A stretch of DNA of 64,000 bases from Salvia splendens. Its lineage: Eukaryota; Streptophyta; Magnoliopsida; Lamiales; Lamiaceae. The stretch lies in assembly GCF_004379255.2 (NCBI RefSeq), contig NC_056053.1:21696188-21760187 (forward strand). The letters are read 5' to 3'. Position 1 is the stretch's first letter. Every line of letters starts with the position of its first letter. Shown one piece after another: positions 8,916 through 20,162 of this stretch. The notes beneath the pieces are model-generated. The model made no database searches, was not told the origin of the DNA, and saw only the letters and a list, made by a program, of their open reading frames with translations. Both the position numbers and the translations under genes were made by a program.

Positions 8916-11546
8916 ATGCTCAGCAAGAAAATATCGTGTCTATTCCGCAAATACAGATCCTCCGCCGCTCTACTGGAAGGCCGGAACGTTAGTGGTCGAA
9001 TCGAGCTTGACACTCGTCTCTTGCTCAGCAACCCAGCAAATTTGAAGGGCCTAACACTCGCACAAACCAAAGCAGCACACGCCCTTCTCTTCAAAACCAA
9101 CGATTTATGCTCCAATATCTACGCCTCCAACAATCTGGTCATTTCCTACTCGGACTGCAGTCGCATGGACTGTGCATTCAAGCTGTTCGATGAAATTCCT
9201 CTGAGGAACTCGGTCACATGGAATATGATGATTTTGGGGTGTAATAAGAATTCTCTTTACGGTTATTCTTGGAGGCTTTTTTGTCAAATTCAAAACGTCG
9301 GAGCGGATATGGATGAGTTCACTTATGGCAGTGTTCTTTCTGCTTGTGGCTATGTGGGAAATGCAGCTTTTGGTTTACAGGTTTACGGCCTCGTTTGGAA
9401 AAACGGGTTCGTTGCTAACGGGTACGTGAGGGCTGCAACGATAGATTTGTTCGCCAAGTGTGGTTACATTGATGATGCTTTGAGGGTGTTACATGATGTT
9501 GATAACTGTGAGAATGTCGTTTGTTGGAATCATGTCATGTCTGGCGCAGTCAAGAGCAATGATCATTTGGTTGCGTTGGATGTTTTCGCGGAGATGTGTC
9601 GTTGTAGCAGTATTTCCCCGAACTCTTTTACGTTTTCAAGTGCTTTGACTGCTTGTGCTGCAGTAGAGGAGCTAGAGTTGGGGAAATGCATTCATGGATG
9701 CATAATCAAGAGTGGTGTTGGTGGTGATGTTTATGTTGGAACTGCCATTGTCGATCTTTATGCCAAATCCGGGGCTATGCTTGATGCTGTGAAGCAGTTT
9801 AAACTAATGAAAACGCTCAATGTAGTTTCTTGGAATGTGATCATCTCCGGCTTTGCTAAGCAGGGTGATTGCTTTTCTGCTTTTTCTGTCCTAAACGAAA
9901 TGAGGAAATCGGGAAAGGAACTAAGCAGCTTCACTGTATCGAATGTGCTTTCAGCTTGTACAAAACCCGATATGTTTAAAGAAGCATTACAGATCCATTG
10001 TTGGACTTTTAAGGTTGGGCTGAATATCGATCCAATAGTCGAATCATCTCTTATAAATGCGTATTCGAGAATAGGAGCAGTTGATTTATCTGAGAAAGTT
10101 TTTGTGGAGAATGGGAAGATGAAGGAAGTAGGTGTTTGGGCTAACATGATATCTGTGTTTGTTCAAAGTGGGAGTTATGAAAAAGCAATCATTTTTTTTC
10201 AAGAGATGTTAGGAAATGGTATTAATCCTAATATGTACATTGTTTGTAACATCATGAGCATGATAGGTAGTTTAGCGTCGGGGAGACAAGTTCATTGTTA
10301 TTCTTTAAAACTCGGAATGTTGTCTGAAATTAGCGTAGGCAGTTCGATTCTGACAATGTATTCGAAATGTGGCAAATTGGAGGACTCTCTAAAGGCTTTT
10401 GAGCAACTTGAGAGGAAAGATACTGTTTCGTGGACTTCTATGCTTGTCGGCCTAGCTGAAAATGGATGTGCAGATAAGGCTCTTTGGTTGTTTCGACAGA
10501 TAGGATTCGAACCCGATGACAGGATTTTAGCTGCTGTTCTGAATTCATGCTCTGCTCTTCGTACGTTGAAGTTGGGTAGAGAAGTTCACGCCTTTGCTCT
10601 TCGGTTTTGGTCTGGTGGTGAGCAGGCCATCGTTGATTCTGCACTAGTGAACATGTACTCGAAATGTGGTGATCTCGATTCAGCTAGGATTGTTTTTGAC
10701 CGGACGCTTATCAAAGATCAATCATTGTGGTTGTCCTTGATTTCAGGATACTCTCGTTGTGGACAAGTTGAGGAGGCTGTTGAGATTTTCTGCGACTTGC
10801 TTATGTCCGGTGTGAATACTGAGGCCTACACATGTTCGTTGATTTTGGGGGCTGTTGCTATTTCAAGTGAATTAGGCGAACAGCTTCACGGATATACCAT
10901 TAAAGCTGGTTTTGAAACAGATGCATCCGTGGGAAGTTCACTTGTGATGATGTATTCAAAATCCGGGAGCATCAGCGACTGTCACAAGGTGTTTCAGCAG
11001 ATTACAGACCTCGATTTGGTTAGCTGGACGACAATGATAGCAAGCTACGCTAACAATGGAAAAGGATCAGAGGCATTAGAGCTCTTTGAGCGTATGAAGA
11101 GATCAGGAGTAGAGCCCGATGGTGTCACCTTCATTGGTGTGCTTTCAGCTTGTAGCCACGCTGGTTTGGTAGACGAAGGGTATTTCCATCTGCTATCAAT
11201 GATCAGAGACCACGGGATCAAGCCTGGTCAGAAGCATTACGCGTGCATGGTGGATCTTCTTGGCCGAGCAGGGAGGCTAGAAGAGGCCAAGAAGTTTATC
11301 GACAGCATGCCTGTGGAACCGGCTGTTTTAGTGTGGGAGACTTTGCTCGCTGCTTGCAAAGTGCACGGTGATCACGAGCTCGGGAAGGTGGCTGCTGAGA
11401 AGATTCTGGAATCACAGCCTAATAATGTCGGAACGTACATTTCAGTTTCGAACATCTATGCAGAGGCGGGCGAATGGGATCACGCGTTGAAGATTAGAGA
11501 AGCGACGGGAGTGAGGAGGAAGGAAGCCGGTTGGAGCTACGTGTGA
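8916..11546 (+). CDS. Pentatricopeptide repeat protein, PLS class, E-type
   Basis: Intronless, 876 codons, typical of plant PPR genes. The N-terminus is rich in Lys, Arg and Ser, as in a mitochondrial or plastid transit peptide. From about residue 60 the protein is an array of P, L and S motifs, with recurring phrases such as VSWN, YSKCG and MKRSGVEPDGVTF. The C-terminus has an E-type segment (VWETLLAACKVHGDHELG) and stops at GWSYV, without a DYW deaminase domain. E-class proteins bind a specific organelle transcript and recruit an editing deaminase; the target site here is unknown. The length and lack of a DYW domain resemble Arabidopsis At1g74600 (OTP87), but I cannot confirm orthology. The ATG at 8916 is the first in frame. 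Confidence 0.93.
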   Translation: MLSKKISCLFRKYRSSAALLEGRNVSGRIELDTRLLLSNPANLKGLTLAQTKAAHALLFKTNDLCSNIYASNNLVISYSDCSRMDCAFKLFDEIPLRNSVTWNMMILGCNKNSLYGYSWRLFCQIQNVGADMDEFTYGSVLSACGYVGNAAFGLQVYGLVWKNGFVANGYVRAATIDLFAKCGYIDDALRVLHDVDNCENVVCWNHVMSGAVKSNDHLVALDVFAEMCRCSSISPNSFTFSSALTACAAVEELELGKCIHGCIIKSGVGGDVYVGTAIVDLYAKSGAMLDAVKQFKLMKTLNVVSWNVIISGFAKQGDCFSAFSVLNEMRKSGKELSSFTVSNVLSACTKPDMFKEALQIHCWTFKVGLNIDPIVESSLINAYSRIGAVDLSEKVFVENGKMKEVGVWANMISVFVQSGSYEKAIIFFQEMLGNGINPNMYIVCNIMSMIGSLASGRQVHCYSLKLGMLSEISVGSSILTMYSKCGKLEDSLKAFEQLERKDTVSWTSMLVGLAENGCADKALWLFRQIGFEPDDRILAAVLNSCSALRTLKLGREVHAFALRFWSGGEQAIVDSALVNMYSKCGDLDSARIVFDRTLIKDQSLWLSLISGYSRCGQVEEAVEIFCDLLMSGVNTEAYTCSLILGAVAISSELGEQLHGYTIKAGFETDASVGSSLVMMYSKSGSISDCHKVFQQITDLDLVSWTTMIASYANNGKGSEALELFERMKRSGVEPDGVTFIGVLSACSHAGLVDEGYFHLLSMIRDHGIKPGQKHYACMVDLLGRAGRLEEAKKFIDSMPVEPAVLVWETLLAACKVHGDHELGKVAAEKILESQPNNVGTYISVSNIYAEAGEWDHALKIREATGVRRKEAGWSYV

Positions 11547-11848
11547 AATATGCTCGTGATGTGATCGGGCGTGGATGGTTGAGACGGAGCGAATCTGAGA
11601 AGGAGCCGAGACATGCTCATGAAGCGAAGTATAGGCTACTGATCTTGTGCTTAAAAATTACTATTGGAATTGAAATATATAATTTTTTTTATTTGAAAAA
11701 GGTTAAATACAAAAATTAGTACTCCCGACTTCTTTTTTTCCCCATAATTTGATTAAAAAAAGTGATTAATACACTTCCGATTACAAATACAGATATCCAA
11801 ACAAGCCCTTAGACCGTAAAACCCAGAGAAAAAAAGCTTCCCTTATTC

Positions 11849-11886
<38 letters not shown>

Positions 11887-11897
11887 GAGCGGAGAAA
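11547..11897. promoter_or_regulatory. 5' leader of the ASC-1-like gene with a GA repeat
   Basis: The space between the PPR stop and the next ATG. A (GA)n tract at about 11850-11890 ends just before the ATG at 11898. Such GA/CT tracts are common in plant 5' leaders and core promoters. No TATA box is assigned. Confidence 0.45.
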
Positions 11898-14285
11898 ATG
11901 GGGGTGGAGACGTCGGGGCAGTGGTTGGAGAAGGCGTTGACGGAGCTGTGCCAGAAAATTGAGACCGGTATTCAATTAGATGGCGAAATCATATCAGGTC
12001 TCGTTTCCTACTGTGAGATGGCCCCTCCACTCGATGCAAAGGAATACCTTGATGTACGCCCAATTTCACTTCGATCATCGATCCTCATCTTTCCTTTTTC
12101 TGATTATGCTTACCAATTCCTGTGTTGATGCGGATTCTTCTTCTTTGTTGCTAGGGATTTAGTATTTTCTGATTTTTGTGTGATTATTTTCTCTTGGTTT
12201 CAGTAATATGGTGGCTGTGTAAGCGTATATAGATGTTTGATGAGTTCTATGCAAAATTGGATTGAAATAGTATTGGGCAATCAGATGTGTCCTATTGGTT
12301 CGTCTATTACTCCTTGATTATGCTAGTGGTAAACGTTGAATTATGTTGCTTTATGTAGATTTTGTCAAGAGGTTGCATTCAATTGCATAATTATATTTGT
12401 TTCTCCTTATTTAGATCATGCATCTTTACAGGCTATGTGCATTAGGTGTTCCATATGATGAGATTGAGAGTAGTGGTTGGATACTTGCAGAAGTGCCTAG
12501 TTTCATTTAATTTAGAATGATGCCATAGTGGCATGAGTACTACAGCTTTATCATCTATGGTGTCGTTCAGCTTGTTAGATAAGATACTAGTGAGATACAA
12601 TATGTGGTAAACCCAAGACGGGGTTTGTCTAGGATTACATTAGTAACAGGGGTGGAGGTGAGATGAATAATCGTTAGATACAATGTAATCTTGGCACTGG
12701 GATGGCGGGAAGGTACAGGTTGAGCTATTGAGAAAAAGCCAACAGAACAAGAGATAAGAATAGACATGACAACCCGAACCGCCTTATGAATATCTGTTAT
12801 CCTTGATTTCGATTCAAAGGGGTCGTGGTTTGAATATTACTATCCAGTACATGCTCCCTTACAACTACATTTGTTTATCAGAATAGTATAAATTGTTTGT
12901 TTTGCACCAGAGTAGTCGCTTTTACAATGTTTCCATTGTCTCTTATCACAATATAACCTTCATGTTTCCATTTGTTGCTTTCCAAGTTATAGTAGGAGTA
13001 TTATTTTAATTGCTACATTCGTAGGCTGTAGCTGTAGTTCAACATTTTCGTAATCGATAATTTTTTTTGCAGAATATCATTGGAGAGGAAGCTGGGAAGA
13101 GTGTAACCGATGAGTACTTAAAACGAAGAGGTCACAAAAATGTGTACGATACAAGCAAAGACACTCCAACTTCCAGTTTACATGCCTATGTCAAACCACG
13201 TTCAGATGAAAGTCCATCTGTCACCTCTAAGAAAGTACAAAGAACACCAAAAGAGGTGAAGCCTTCCACAAGTCAGGACAATCAATCTAAATATGTGCCA
13301 GCGCAGTCCACAAATGAAAAACCTGTGAATCAAGGTAGTTCGAGAAAGAAAAAATCTGGAAAAGTTATTTCTCTGGCTGAGGCTGCGAAAGGATCTATTG
13401 TATTTCAGAAGGGGAAGCCATGCACATGCCAAGCCCGCCGTCATGGGTTGGTCAGCAATTGTATATCTTGCGGAAAGATAGTCTGTGAGCAGGAGGGCGA
13501 GGGGCCTTGCAATTTTTGTGGTGCCCTTGTGCTGAGGGAGGGAAGCACATATGCTGGTTTGGATGAAGGACTTATGGTTTTAACCGATGCTGAGGCAGCT
13601 GCAGAAGCATATGCTAAAAGGCTAGTTGAATATGACCGAAATGCAGCAGCTCGTACAACGGTAATAGATGACCAGAGTGACTACTACGAGATGGAAGGAA
13701 ATACCTGGCTCTCGAATGAGGTTTCTATCTAGAGAATTTACCTAGAGACATATTGGAATGACTTAATTAATTTTAATTAACATTTTTAATGTTGTATGCT
13801 ACTACTTTACTCTCAGGAGAAGGAACTTCTGAGAAAGAAAAGGGAGGAGATAGAAGAAGCTGAACGATCCAAGCGAAGTAAAGTAATCATGACCTTTGAT
13901 CTGCTCGGTCGCAAGGTTTGCATATCCTTTATTTTTTATTGTGTTATCCATTCATGGTGCTGCATATCCATTAGCTCCTAAGCTCACATCAATACGAAAA
14001 ACACAAAGCACACATGTTGAAGTGCAACTTCTTTGACTGCAGGTACTTATGAATGAAGATGAAGCTTCTGAAGAAATGCAAAACAGTATATTACTTCGGC
14101 CGCATGAAAAAGAAGATATCCGGATCAAACCAAATCCGCATCTCAAAGTTCAACCAATATTCATCGACCCAGGTCCTAGAAAAACTCCCAAGGAAAGAAC
14201 TTTGAGCAAAGGCGTCAGCACCGGGTTGTGCTTGGAGATAAGTGGGAGGGTACAGCATGGACCAAATGAACTAAATGTTCTGTGA
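11898..14285 (+). CDS. ASC-1/TRIP4-like zinc-finger protein
   Basis: Four exons, 11898-12053, 13073-13720, 13817-13915 and 14043-14285, all phase 0 with GT..AG borders, give 381 aa. The N-terminus is an ASC-1-like helical region (SGQWLEKALTEL). Residues about 170-205 hold a C2HC5-type zinc finger, visible as CTCQARRHG, CISC, C and CNFCGALV. A charged coiled-coil-like exon 3 (KELLRKKREEIEEAE) follows. Animal TRIP4 is a transcription coactivator subunit of the ASCC complex acting in ribosome quality control and alkylation repair. This protein ends with no obvious C-terminal ASCH domain, as I understand is usual for plant homologues of about 400 aa. The family call rests on the zinc finger; its role in plants is little known. 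Confidence 0.88.
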
Positions 14286-15780
14286 AGATCCGTGTTTCGT
14301 GGATATCGTGCTTTGGAAGAAATAGTCGAAGAGAAATTAGCTACAAGAAGCTATAGCTTTCTTTGCACTTGCTAGTTTCCCAAAGTGAACTGAAGAAAAA
14401 AGAAGGCATGTCCCCTGTTTTCTCTGAAATCAACTGCAATATTTTATTTAAAGATTTGAATATGTTTTGTCGATTTAGTTTGGTCTCCTTTCACACACAC
14501 ACACACACAATATCGTAGTATTAAGTGGAGGATTAGGTAGCGTCTGCATAATTAGTACAATTGGCTAATAACGAAATGCATCTACTTTTGCGATTTATGT
14601 ATTAGCTTCGTATTTGGTGCATCACTCAATTACATTATGCAACAAGAATCAAACAAAGACGTGTGGAGTCACACGACACTAGCCATGAAAAATCAAATCA
14701 AGGACCATTTCACAGCTCCAATTAAATAAAGTATGGAATTATAGTTGGGTCTCGTAATCAATAACCCCAATCAATTATCGTATATGTGACAGTACTTTGA
14801 TAGTCATAGTCGACAAGAATCGTCCCCACAATTTAATTAAGCCTCTTTAATAATACCCAATTCGAAAAAAATGAGAGTAAGAAAGTGACAAAGATAGTGA
14901 AAAGCTGAGTAAATATGAAGTGATGAAAGCATGTTGGGGTGCACGTGGATAGTTGAATAAATTAAGAATGATTGGATGTTTTGTTTTTTGTTAAGGAAAT
15001 GACTCAACTTAATTGGAACATCCCAAAGAGTAATATGACTCAACTTAGTTGAGACGGAGGGAGTATTATATTATAAATATGAAAAACAGCAATCGTGCAA
15101 AAAAAAATCAATAACTATAAAAGGCATAAATATTTTATACATGAAACTAAACCAATGCATAAATTAAAATATTACAACGCAATAGCTATAGACGCAGACA
15201 AATAGCATGGAAAACAAATTCAGCTATTTAACTCAAACAGTTCAAACTCAAAGTTCAATAAAAAAAATTCTCTACTCCAAATATCTTAAACTCAAATGGA
15301 GTTGACAAAATTCAATTATTTTATCACAAAATCCTACATATATTTAACAATACAAACCGGTTTTTTTTCATATTTACAATTTCTCAACACAACGAATTGT
15401 AAACAAAAATTAAGATTTTGCATTATTGAACTAAAGAGAAAAGAATAATAAGTAGCGAAAACTTATCTTACGCATTAATACGCTGCAAAATAGACTAAGT
15501 TATTGAGATTCTTTTTAGAAAATTAAGTTATGAATTTAATTTTGCCGACGCAAATTACATGCCTCTATTAGTGCAGCACTTAATATAATCAATGCAATTC
15601 TATTTTGAAATAATAAAAGGGTCTTGGCACGCTTTTTAAAGTATAAATACTCCGCACTTTTGTGAGTATTTATAATATAATAATGTTATATAAGTAACAT
15701 TTTCTAAGTCGTCTTCTTCCTGAGCAGCATGACAGTCATGGTTTTTTATTTTGCTCTGTAAATTTTTAATTTTAGCCCCT
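14286..15780. other. Intergenic with MITE relic
   Basis: AT-rich. It holds a short (CA)n run near 14494-14510 and one Stowaway-like terminus (GACGGAGGGAGTA near 15053-15066) without a clear partner, so probably a truncated MITE. No gene is seen. Confidence 0.5.
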
Positions 15781-15842
15781 CTATTCATTCAACTTTTAGT
15801 AATTTGATCTTCAAAAGCAATCACGGGCTTCAAAAGCCAGAT

Positions 15843-16170
15843 ATGGAGTCGGCTCGTTTTCGTATCCCAACAACGTTGGTCGCGAACCCAAAAGGCCCAT
15901 CGATCGTTGGAAGAAGAATGTTTTTCAGTTTCATTTGTTTCGACAAGAAAGCATCATCGGAGGAGAGTAGTGAGAAAGATGTAGAAGAATCCGGAAACTC
16001 CTTCCAAATTTATGCAACAACAACCAAGAAGGCCAAGGGAGAAACAGGCTGCAAGAATATGGAGAGGAAACTGCAGGCGATCCTAACGTGGGACGCCATG
16101 ACGACGATGACGTGGCGAGTTATGCCACCTCGGATTTGTCCGAGATCGACAAAAACATCCCCCCACTGAA
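15843..16170 (+). pseudogene. Possible relic of a phytochrome kinase substrate-like gene
   Basis: An ATG at 15843 opens a frame of about 109 codons. Near 16085-16150 the neighbouring frame reads HDDDDVASYATSDLSEID, which resembles the DDVASDASSDLFEIES signature of phytochrome kinase substrate (PKS) proteins. The signature lies in a different frame from the start, so a frameshift is required. The usual upstream conserved blocks are not recognisable. I infer a decayed fragment. A small unrelated gene cannot be excluded. Confidence 0.3.
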
Positions 16171-17029
16171 TTTATACTCTCTTGAATTTACCAACTTCAT
16201 ATGCTTCATTTCTTTTTTTTATTTAATTGATTATAATAAGCTATATATATCCAGTGATTCGACCTCCACATCAACAACAATAAACTCGTTTGTCATTATG
16301 AATTGAGGGTGTAATTCACAACCAAGATTATACTAGTATATTATAAAACATTTAAATAGTACTATTTGGTTAGTTAAATTTGAATTTGTTCTATATCAAA
16401 ACTTTAAATCTACGACTACTTCATTTTTATACTTTTGTTATTGTCTTTCTTGTAAGATTAGTACTATAAAGAAATTATATGATTTTCTATATTTTTGTTT
16501 TGATTTTGATTTAATAAGGAATATTGTTAAGATGAAATGTCTTCTTACACCCCCAACATAAATTGTCTAGCTTTGCCACTACTCTTATGGTTATAATAGT
16601 TAAGAGCTTGATAATAGAAAATTATTTTTCTAAGAAGTTCAATTCCGAAATATTGCTGTAATAAAGATAATCATAGTACATACAATAATATTATTGATGC
16701 ATAGTTCCATGTACCGTAATACTTTAGTTATTAAGGTTAATAGTATTTGTTTTAAACGAGAGTAAATTCAAACATTGCATCGAAATGACGTATTAGTATT
16801 TATTCCCTCCTACTATAATTGATTAGATTTTGTAAATTTACTAAATAGAGTTGGGGTTCTGGATTTGTTTTCACATGTTAATTTTGCTTTGTGGCTTACG
16901 GATTTTGCTGTATGCTCAGATTATCTCATTAATGGAATTTATTTCCCTACGCAATTTCATTAATATAATAGAAAAGTAACCAAAACTGTACAATTACTAG
17001 CCCTAGATTTTATGATTGTTAAAAGAAAT
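16171..17029. other. Intergenic, AT-rich
   Basis: No gene or clear repeat seen. Confidence 0.5.
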
Positions 17030-18100
17030 AAAACATAGTACAAGTAAAAAATTAAAAACAATGACATATAGAAAAATAAATAAAATATAACTACAGTAAT
17101 TAACCCTCTAATTGTAATAAGGGAGTGGATCCCCTACTGTGTTTAAAAACACAGCATATTGTGCTGTGGATGATACGCAAGATTTTTGGCATCAAACGCA
17201 GCCATCCATTTCTCTCTCTTCTTTCTTTAATTGTTTTATATCTTCTCTTTCTTTCTCTATTTTTACTATTCAGCTATTCTCATTCTTTGTTTCTATATTA
17301 TAAAATAGTAAAAAATATTGTATAATCTTAAAATATTAATTATAGTTTTCATTCTTGAGAATATTTAAAATGATAACTACTCAAATCATCAAATATATAT
17401 TTAACAACGAAAGAAAGATATTATGGATGTGAAATGATAACTATCCAAATCATCAAAAGCATATAACATAGTTAAGGACAACATATTTCAGCTAATTTTT
17501 CTATTTCAAGAATGATAACTTTAATTTATTAATATTTTCAGATTTACAACATTTTTCAGTATGTTATAGTATAGTAGTATAAAGACAAAGAATGAAAATA
17601 TTAATAGAAGGGAGAGAAATAGATGGCTGCGTTTCGTCAAATATTTATTTGATGATTTGAATAGTTATTATTTTAAATATTCTCAAGAATGAAAACTATA
17701 ATTAATATTTTAAGATTATACAATATTTTTACTACTGTATACTTATATAGAAACAAATATTGAGAGAAAGAAAGAGAAGATATAAAACAATTAAAGAAAG
17801 AAGAGAGAGAAATAGATGGCTGCGTTTGATGCCTAAAATCTTGCGTATCATCCACAGCATAATATGCTGTGTTTTTAAGTACAGTAGGGGATCCATTCCC
17901 TTGTAATAAAGAACCCATCTTATAACCGAATCTTTTCCGAATGCTGTTTAACTAAAAAAACATAGTACAAGTAAAAAATTAAAAACAATGACATATAGAA
18001 AAATAAATAAAATATAACTACAGTAATTAACCCTCTTATAGTAATACAGAACCCATCTTATAACCGAATCTTTTCCGAATGCTGTTTAAATAAAAAAACA
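17030..18100. repeat. Tandem duplication of about 140 bp, first copy split by a foldback element
   Basis: The segment beginning AACATAGTACAAGTAAAAA occurs at about 17032-17110 and again at about 17959-18037. The segment GAACCCATCTTATAACCGAA and its continuation follow at about 17910-17950 and again at about 18050-18090. The second copy is continuous. The first is interrupted by the 780-bp element at 17121-17900. The duplication therefore preceded the insertion, and the second copy shows the empty-site structure. Confidence 0.8.
17121..17900. mobile_element. Mutator-type foldback MITE with 9-bp target duplication
   Basis: The element begins GGGAGTGGATCCCC and ends with the near-reverse GGGGATCCATTCCC. 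The inverted arms stretch about 270-290 bp inward, to roughly 17409 on the left and 17630 on the right. The 9-bp direct repeat TTGTAATAA flanks it exactly (17112-17120 and 17901-17909). Long terminal inverted repeats with 9-bp duplications are the hallmark of Mutator-like elements. The core contains a duplicated GATGGCTGCGTTT segment near 17620 and 17815. No transposase is encoded, so mobility would need a MULE elsewhere. Confidence 0.88.
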
Positions 18101-18129
18101 TAAGAAGATAATCTTTAATATTGTAATTA

Positions 18130-19959
18130 GAGCATCCGCAATAGCGGACGTCCCGACGGACATCCCTTGCGGACGAGAGGTCGTCCGGGGGTGTGAGCGG
18201 ACGTCCGTCGTGACGTCCGCTATTGCGGTGACACGACGGGCGTCCCATTTTTTGATTAAAAAAAAAACTCTATATATACGGCTCGTTGAACTTCATTTCA
18301 TTCGCATCACTTGTATTAACGAGTTTCTCTCTCACTAATTTCATTTTTTGTGAAGATAAATGGAGAATGACAATGATTCTCCCGCCACGAGCACAAACGC
18401 CGACGTTCCCCGTTGGAGGTGGGGGAAACGCCGACGGAACTACAGGGATGCCCGGGTTGATGATGGCGGCGATGATGCCCCAAATGCCGGCGATGATAGG
18501 CGGGTACTATAATATGTGCCCTTGGATGGTGTCCCAAATGCCCGGGGGGAGTGGAGGGATGGTGCCCCAAATGATGCCCGGTATGATGCAGGACATGCCT
18601 GCTATTGCGGGGGGTGGTAGAGTGGGAGTCCCCCAATCACCTGAGGACAATGTGTATCGCCCCTACATGGATTTATTGTTTAGTGATTCCCAGAGTACTC
18701 TACTTGAGACTTAGTTCACCGGCATTGAGACTTTTTCTTTGGAGGAGTTGGGGATATCTCCGGTCAGGGAGTCTCCCACTGAGATACCATCGGTGGTAGT
18801 AAAGTCGAAGAAGAAGGGCAAAGGGCAAAGGGCACTAGTGAGTCCTCGCGTGTCCTCATCAACGAGGGGGGCGGAGGAGGCCAGCGAGGGAAAGAGGACC
18901 GTCTGGAGTGAGGCGGAGTGCGTCGCCCTGGCAAAGGCCTGGATGAGTATAGTCGAGGATTCCTACATCGGGGCTAACCAGACTATCGACAGGATGTGGT
19001 GGCGCATTAGCCAGAACTACATCAAATTCAGCCCAGCAAGTGGAAAGCCTCACAATGGAGAGCAATGCCGGAAACAGTGGGAGCGGCTGAAGAGATCGCT
19101 CACCTAATTTTTCGGCATCTACGAAAACAATGTTCGTACGGCAACCAGTGGCATGTCCATGGAGGATGTGAAGAGTTTGTCCATGCAGCAGTTCATCGAC
19201 AAGAAGAAGAAGAAGTTCGACGTCTTCAAATATTGAGATGTCTATCTTGTGCTGCAGGATTCCGCCAAGTTTCGTGTGGGTGTTGAAGCTGGCTGGCCGA
19301 AGTGGACGAAGCTCAACGCCTCCGGCGAGTACAGCAGCAGTACTGGTTTTCACGACCTCCTCGAAGCCGCCGCAGAGATCCTGACCCCTTCATTGTTCTC
19401 CCGCCGCTGTCGTCCGGTTGGGCAAAAGACCGCGATGCGGACAGCTAGGGGAAGCGCCAGCGGGTCCCACGAGGTCCAATCGGCAGCTCCTAGCCAAGAC
19501 AATGCCGAACTCACCAACCTCGCGTGCATGCAGCACAATCATACTTTACTCGACACCATAGAAAAGTGGCGGGAGGCGACTAACCCCTTATACAAGGAGA
19601 TTTTGAAGGGTGTCATCGATAGTATGAGGCGCGAGTTGGGTCTCGCACCCCTGCCCGGGAGTGAGGCGGGGGCTAAGTGTGTCGAAGCTTTGGGATGTTT
19701 TTAAAATTTGAACTATGTATTTTTTTTAATTTAATTATGTATGTTTTTTTTTAAATAAAATGATTAAATTTTTCCCGTATTCGTGTCGAAATTTTAAATC
19801 CGTAAAATTGCATATTTGTGAATTTGTGAATTTTGATTATTGGGATGTCCGCTGGGATGTCCTTGGGGATATCCTTATGACGTGCCAGTGCTGTGGGATG
19901 TCCTTATAACGTGGCAGGAGGTGTTTTGGGATGTCCGTCGGGACATGCGTTGGATGCTC
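18130..19959 (+). mobile_element. PIF/Harbinger element carrying only ORF1 (Myb/SANT)
   Basis: 1830 bp flanked by TTA on both sides (18127-18129 and 19960-19962). Termini are GAGCATCC and GGATGCTC, and both ends share GTCCCGACGGACATCCC slightly further in. The 3-bp TTA duplication is the PIF/Harbinger signature. It encodes a decayed ORF1 but no DDE transposase. The left subterminal region is GC-rich and self-complementary, with repeated GGACGTCC-type words. Confidence 0.88.
18360..19704 (+). pseudogene. Decayed Harbinger ORF1 (Myb/SANT-like DNA-binding protein)
   Basis: The likely original ATG is at 18360, in a frame that must shift once within the next 60 nt. From about 18415 to 19704 the rest lies in one frame. 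It includes the SANT/Myb-like region around KRTVWSEAECVALAKAWMS and HNGEQCRKQWERLK, and a C-terminal helical region. Three in-frame stops interrupt it: TAG at 18712, TAA at 19105 and TGA near 19234. ORF1 normally helps Harbinger transposase enter the nucleus and bind termini. The product is presumably not made full length. Confidence 0.75.
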
Positions 19960-20162
19960 TTAGTTTTGTTATACCCCTAACTTCAATATTATTACACATC
20001 TTGGCCCCCAAACCCTAGGCAAATTGAGGCACAGCTTAACCCTTTTATTGCTGTGGGCAGCAGCGAAGGGTTTATTTAGGGTTTAAGCGAAGGTCCCATA
20101 CAGCAGTCGAAAACACCGAAAAGATCAAATTTTGAGGTGTATTCCTCTGAATTTGAACAAAA

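Noticed and set aside
11531..11719. Continuation of the PPR protein into an E+ or DYW domain
   Set aside because: The frame stops at GWSYV and the overlapping frame shows no E+ or DYW motif.
17125..17325. 66-codon frame in the foldback element
   Set aside because: Lies in a terminal inverted arm with a mirror in the other arm; not protein-like.
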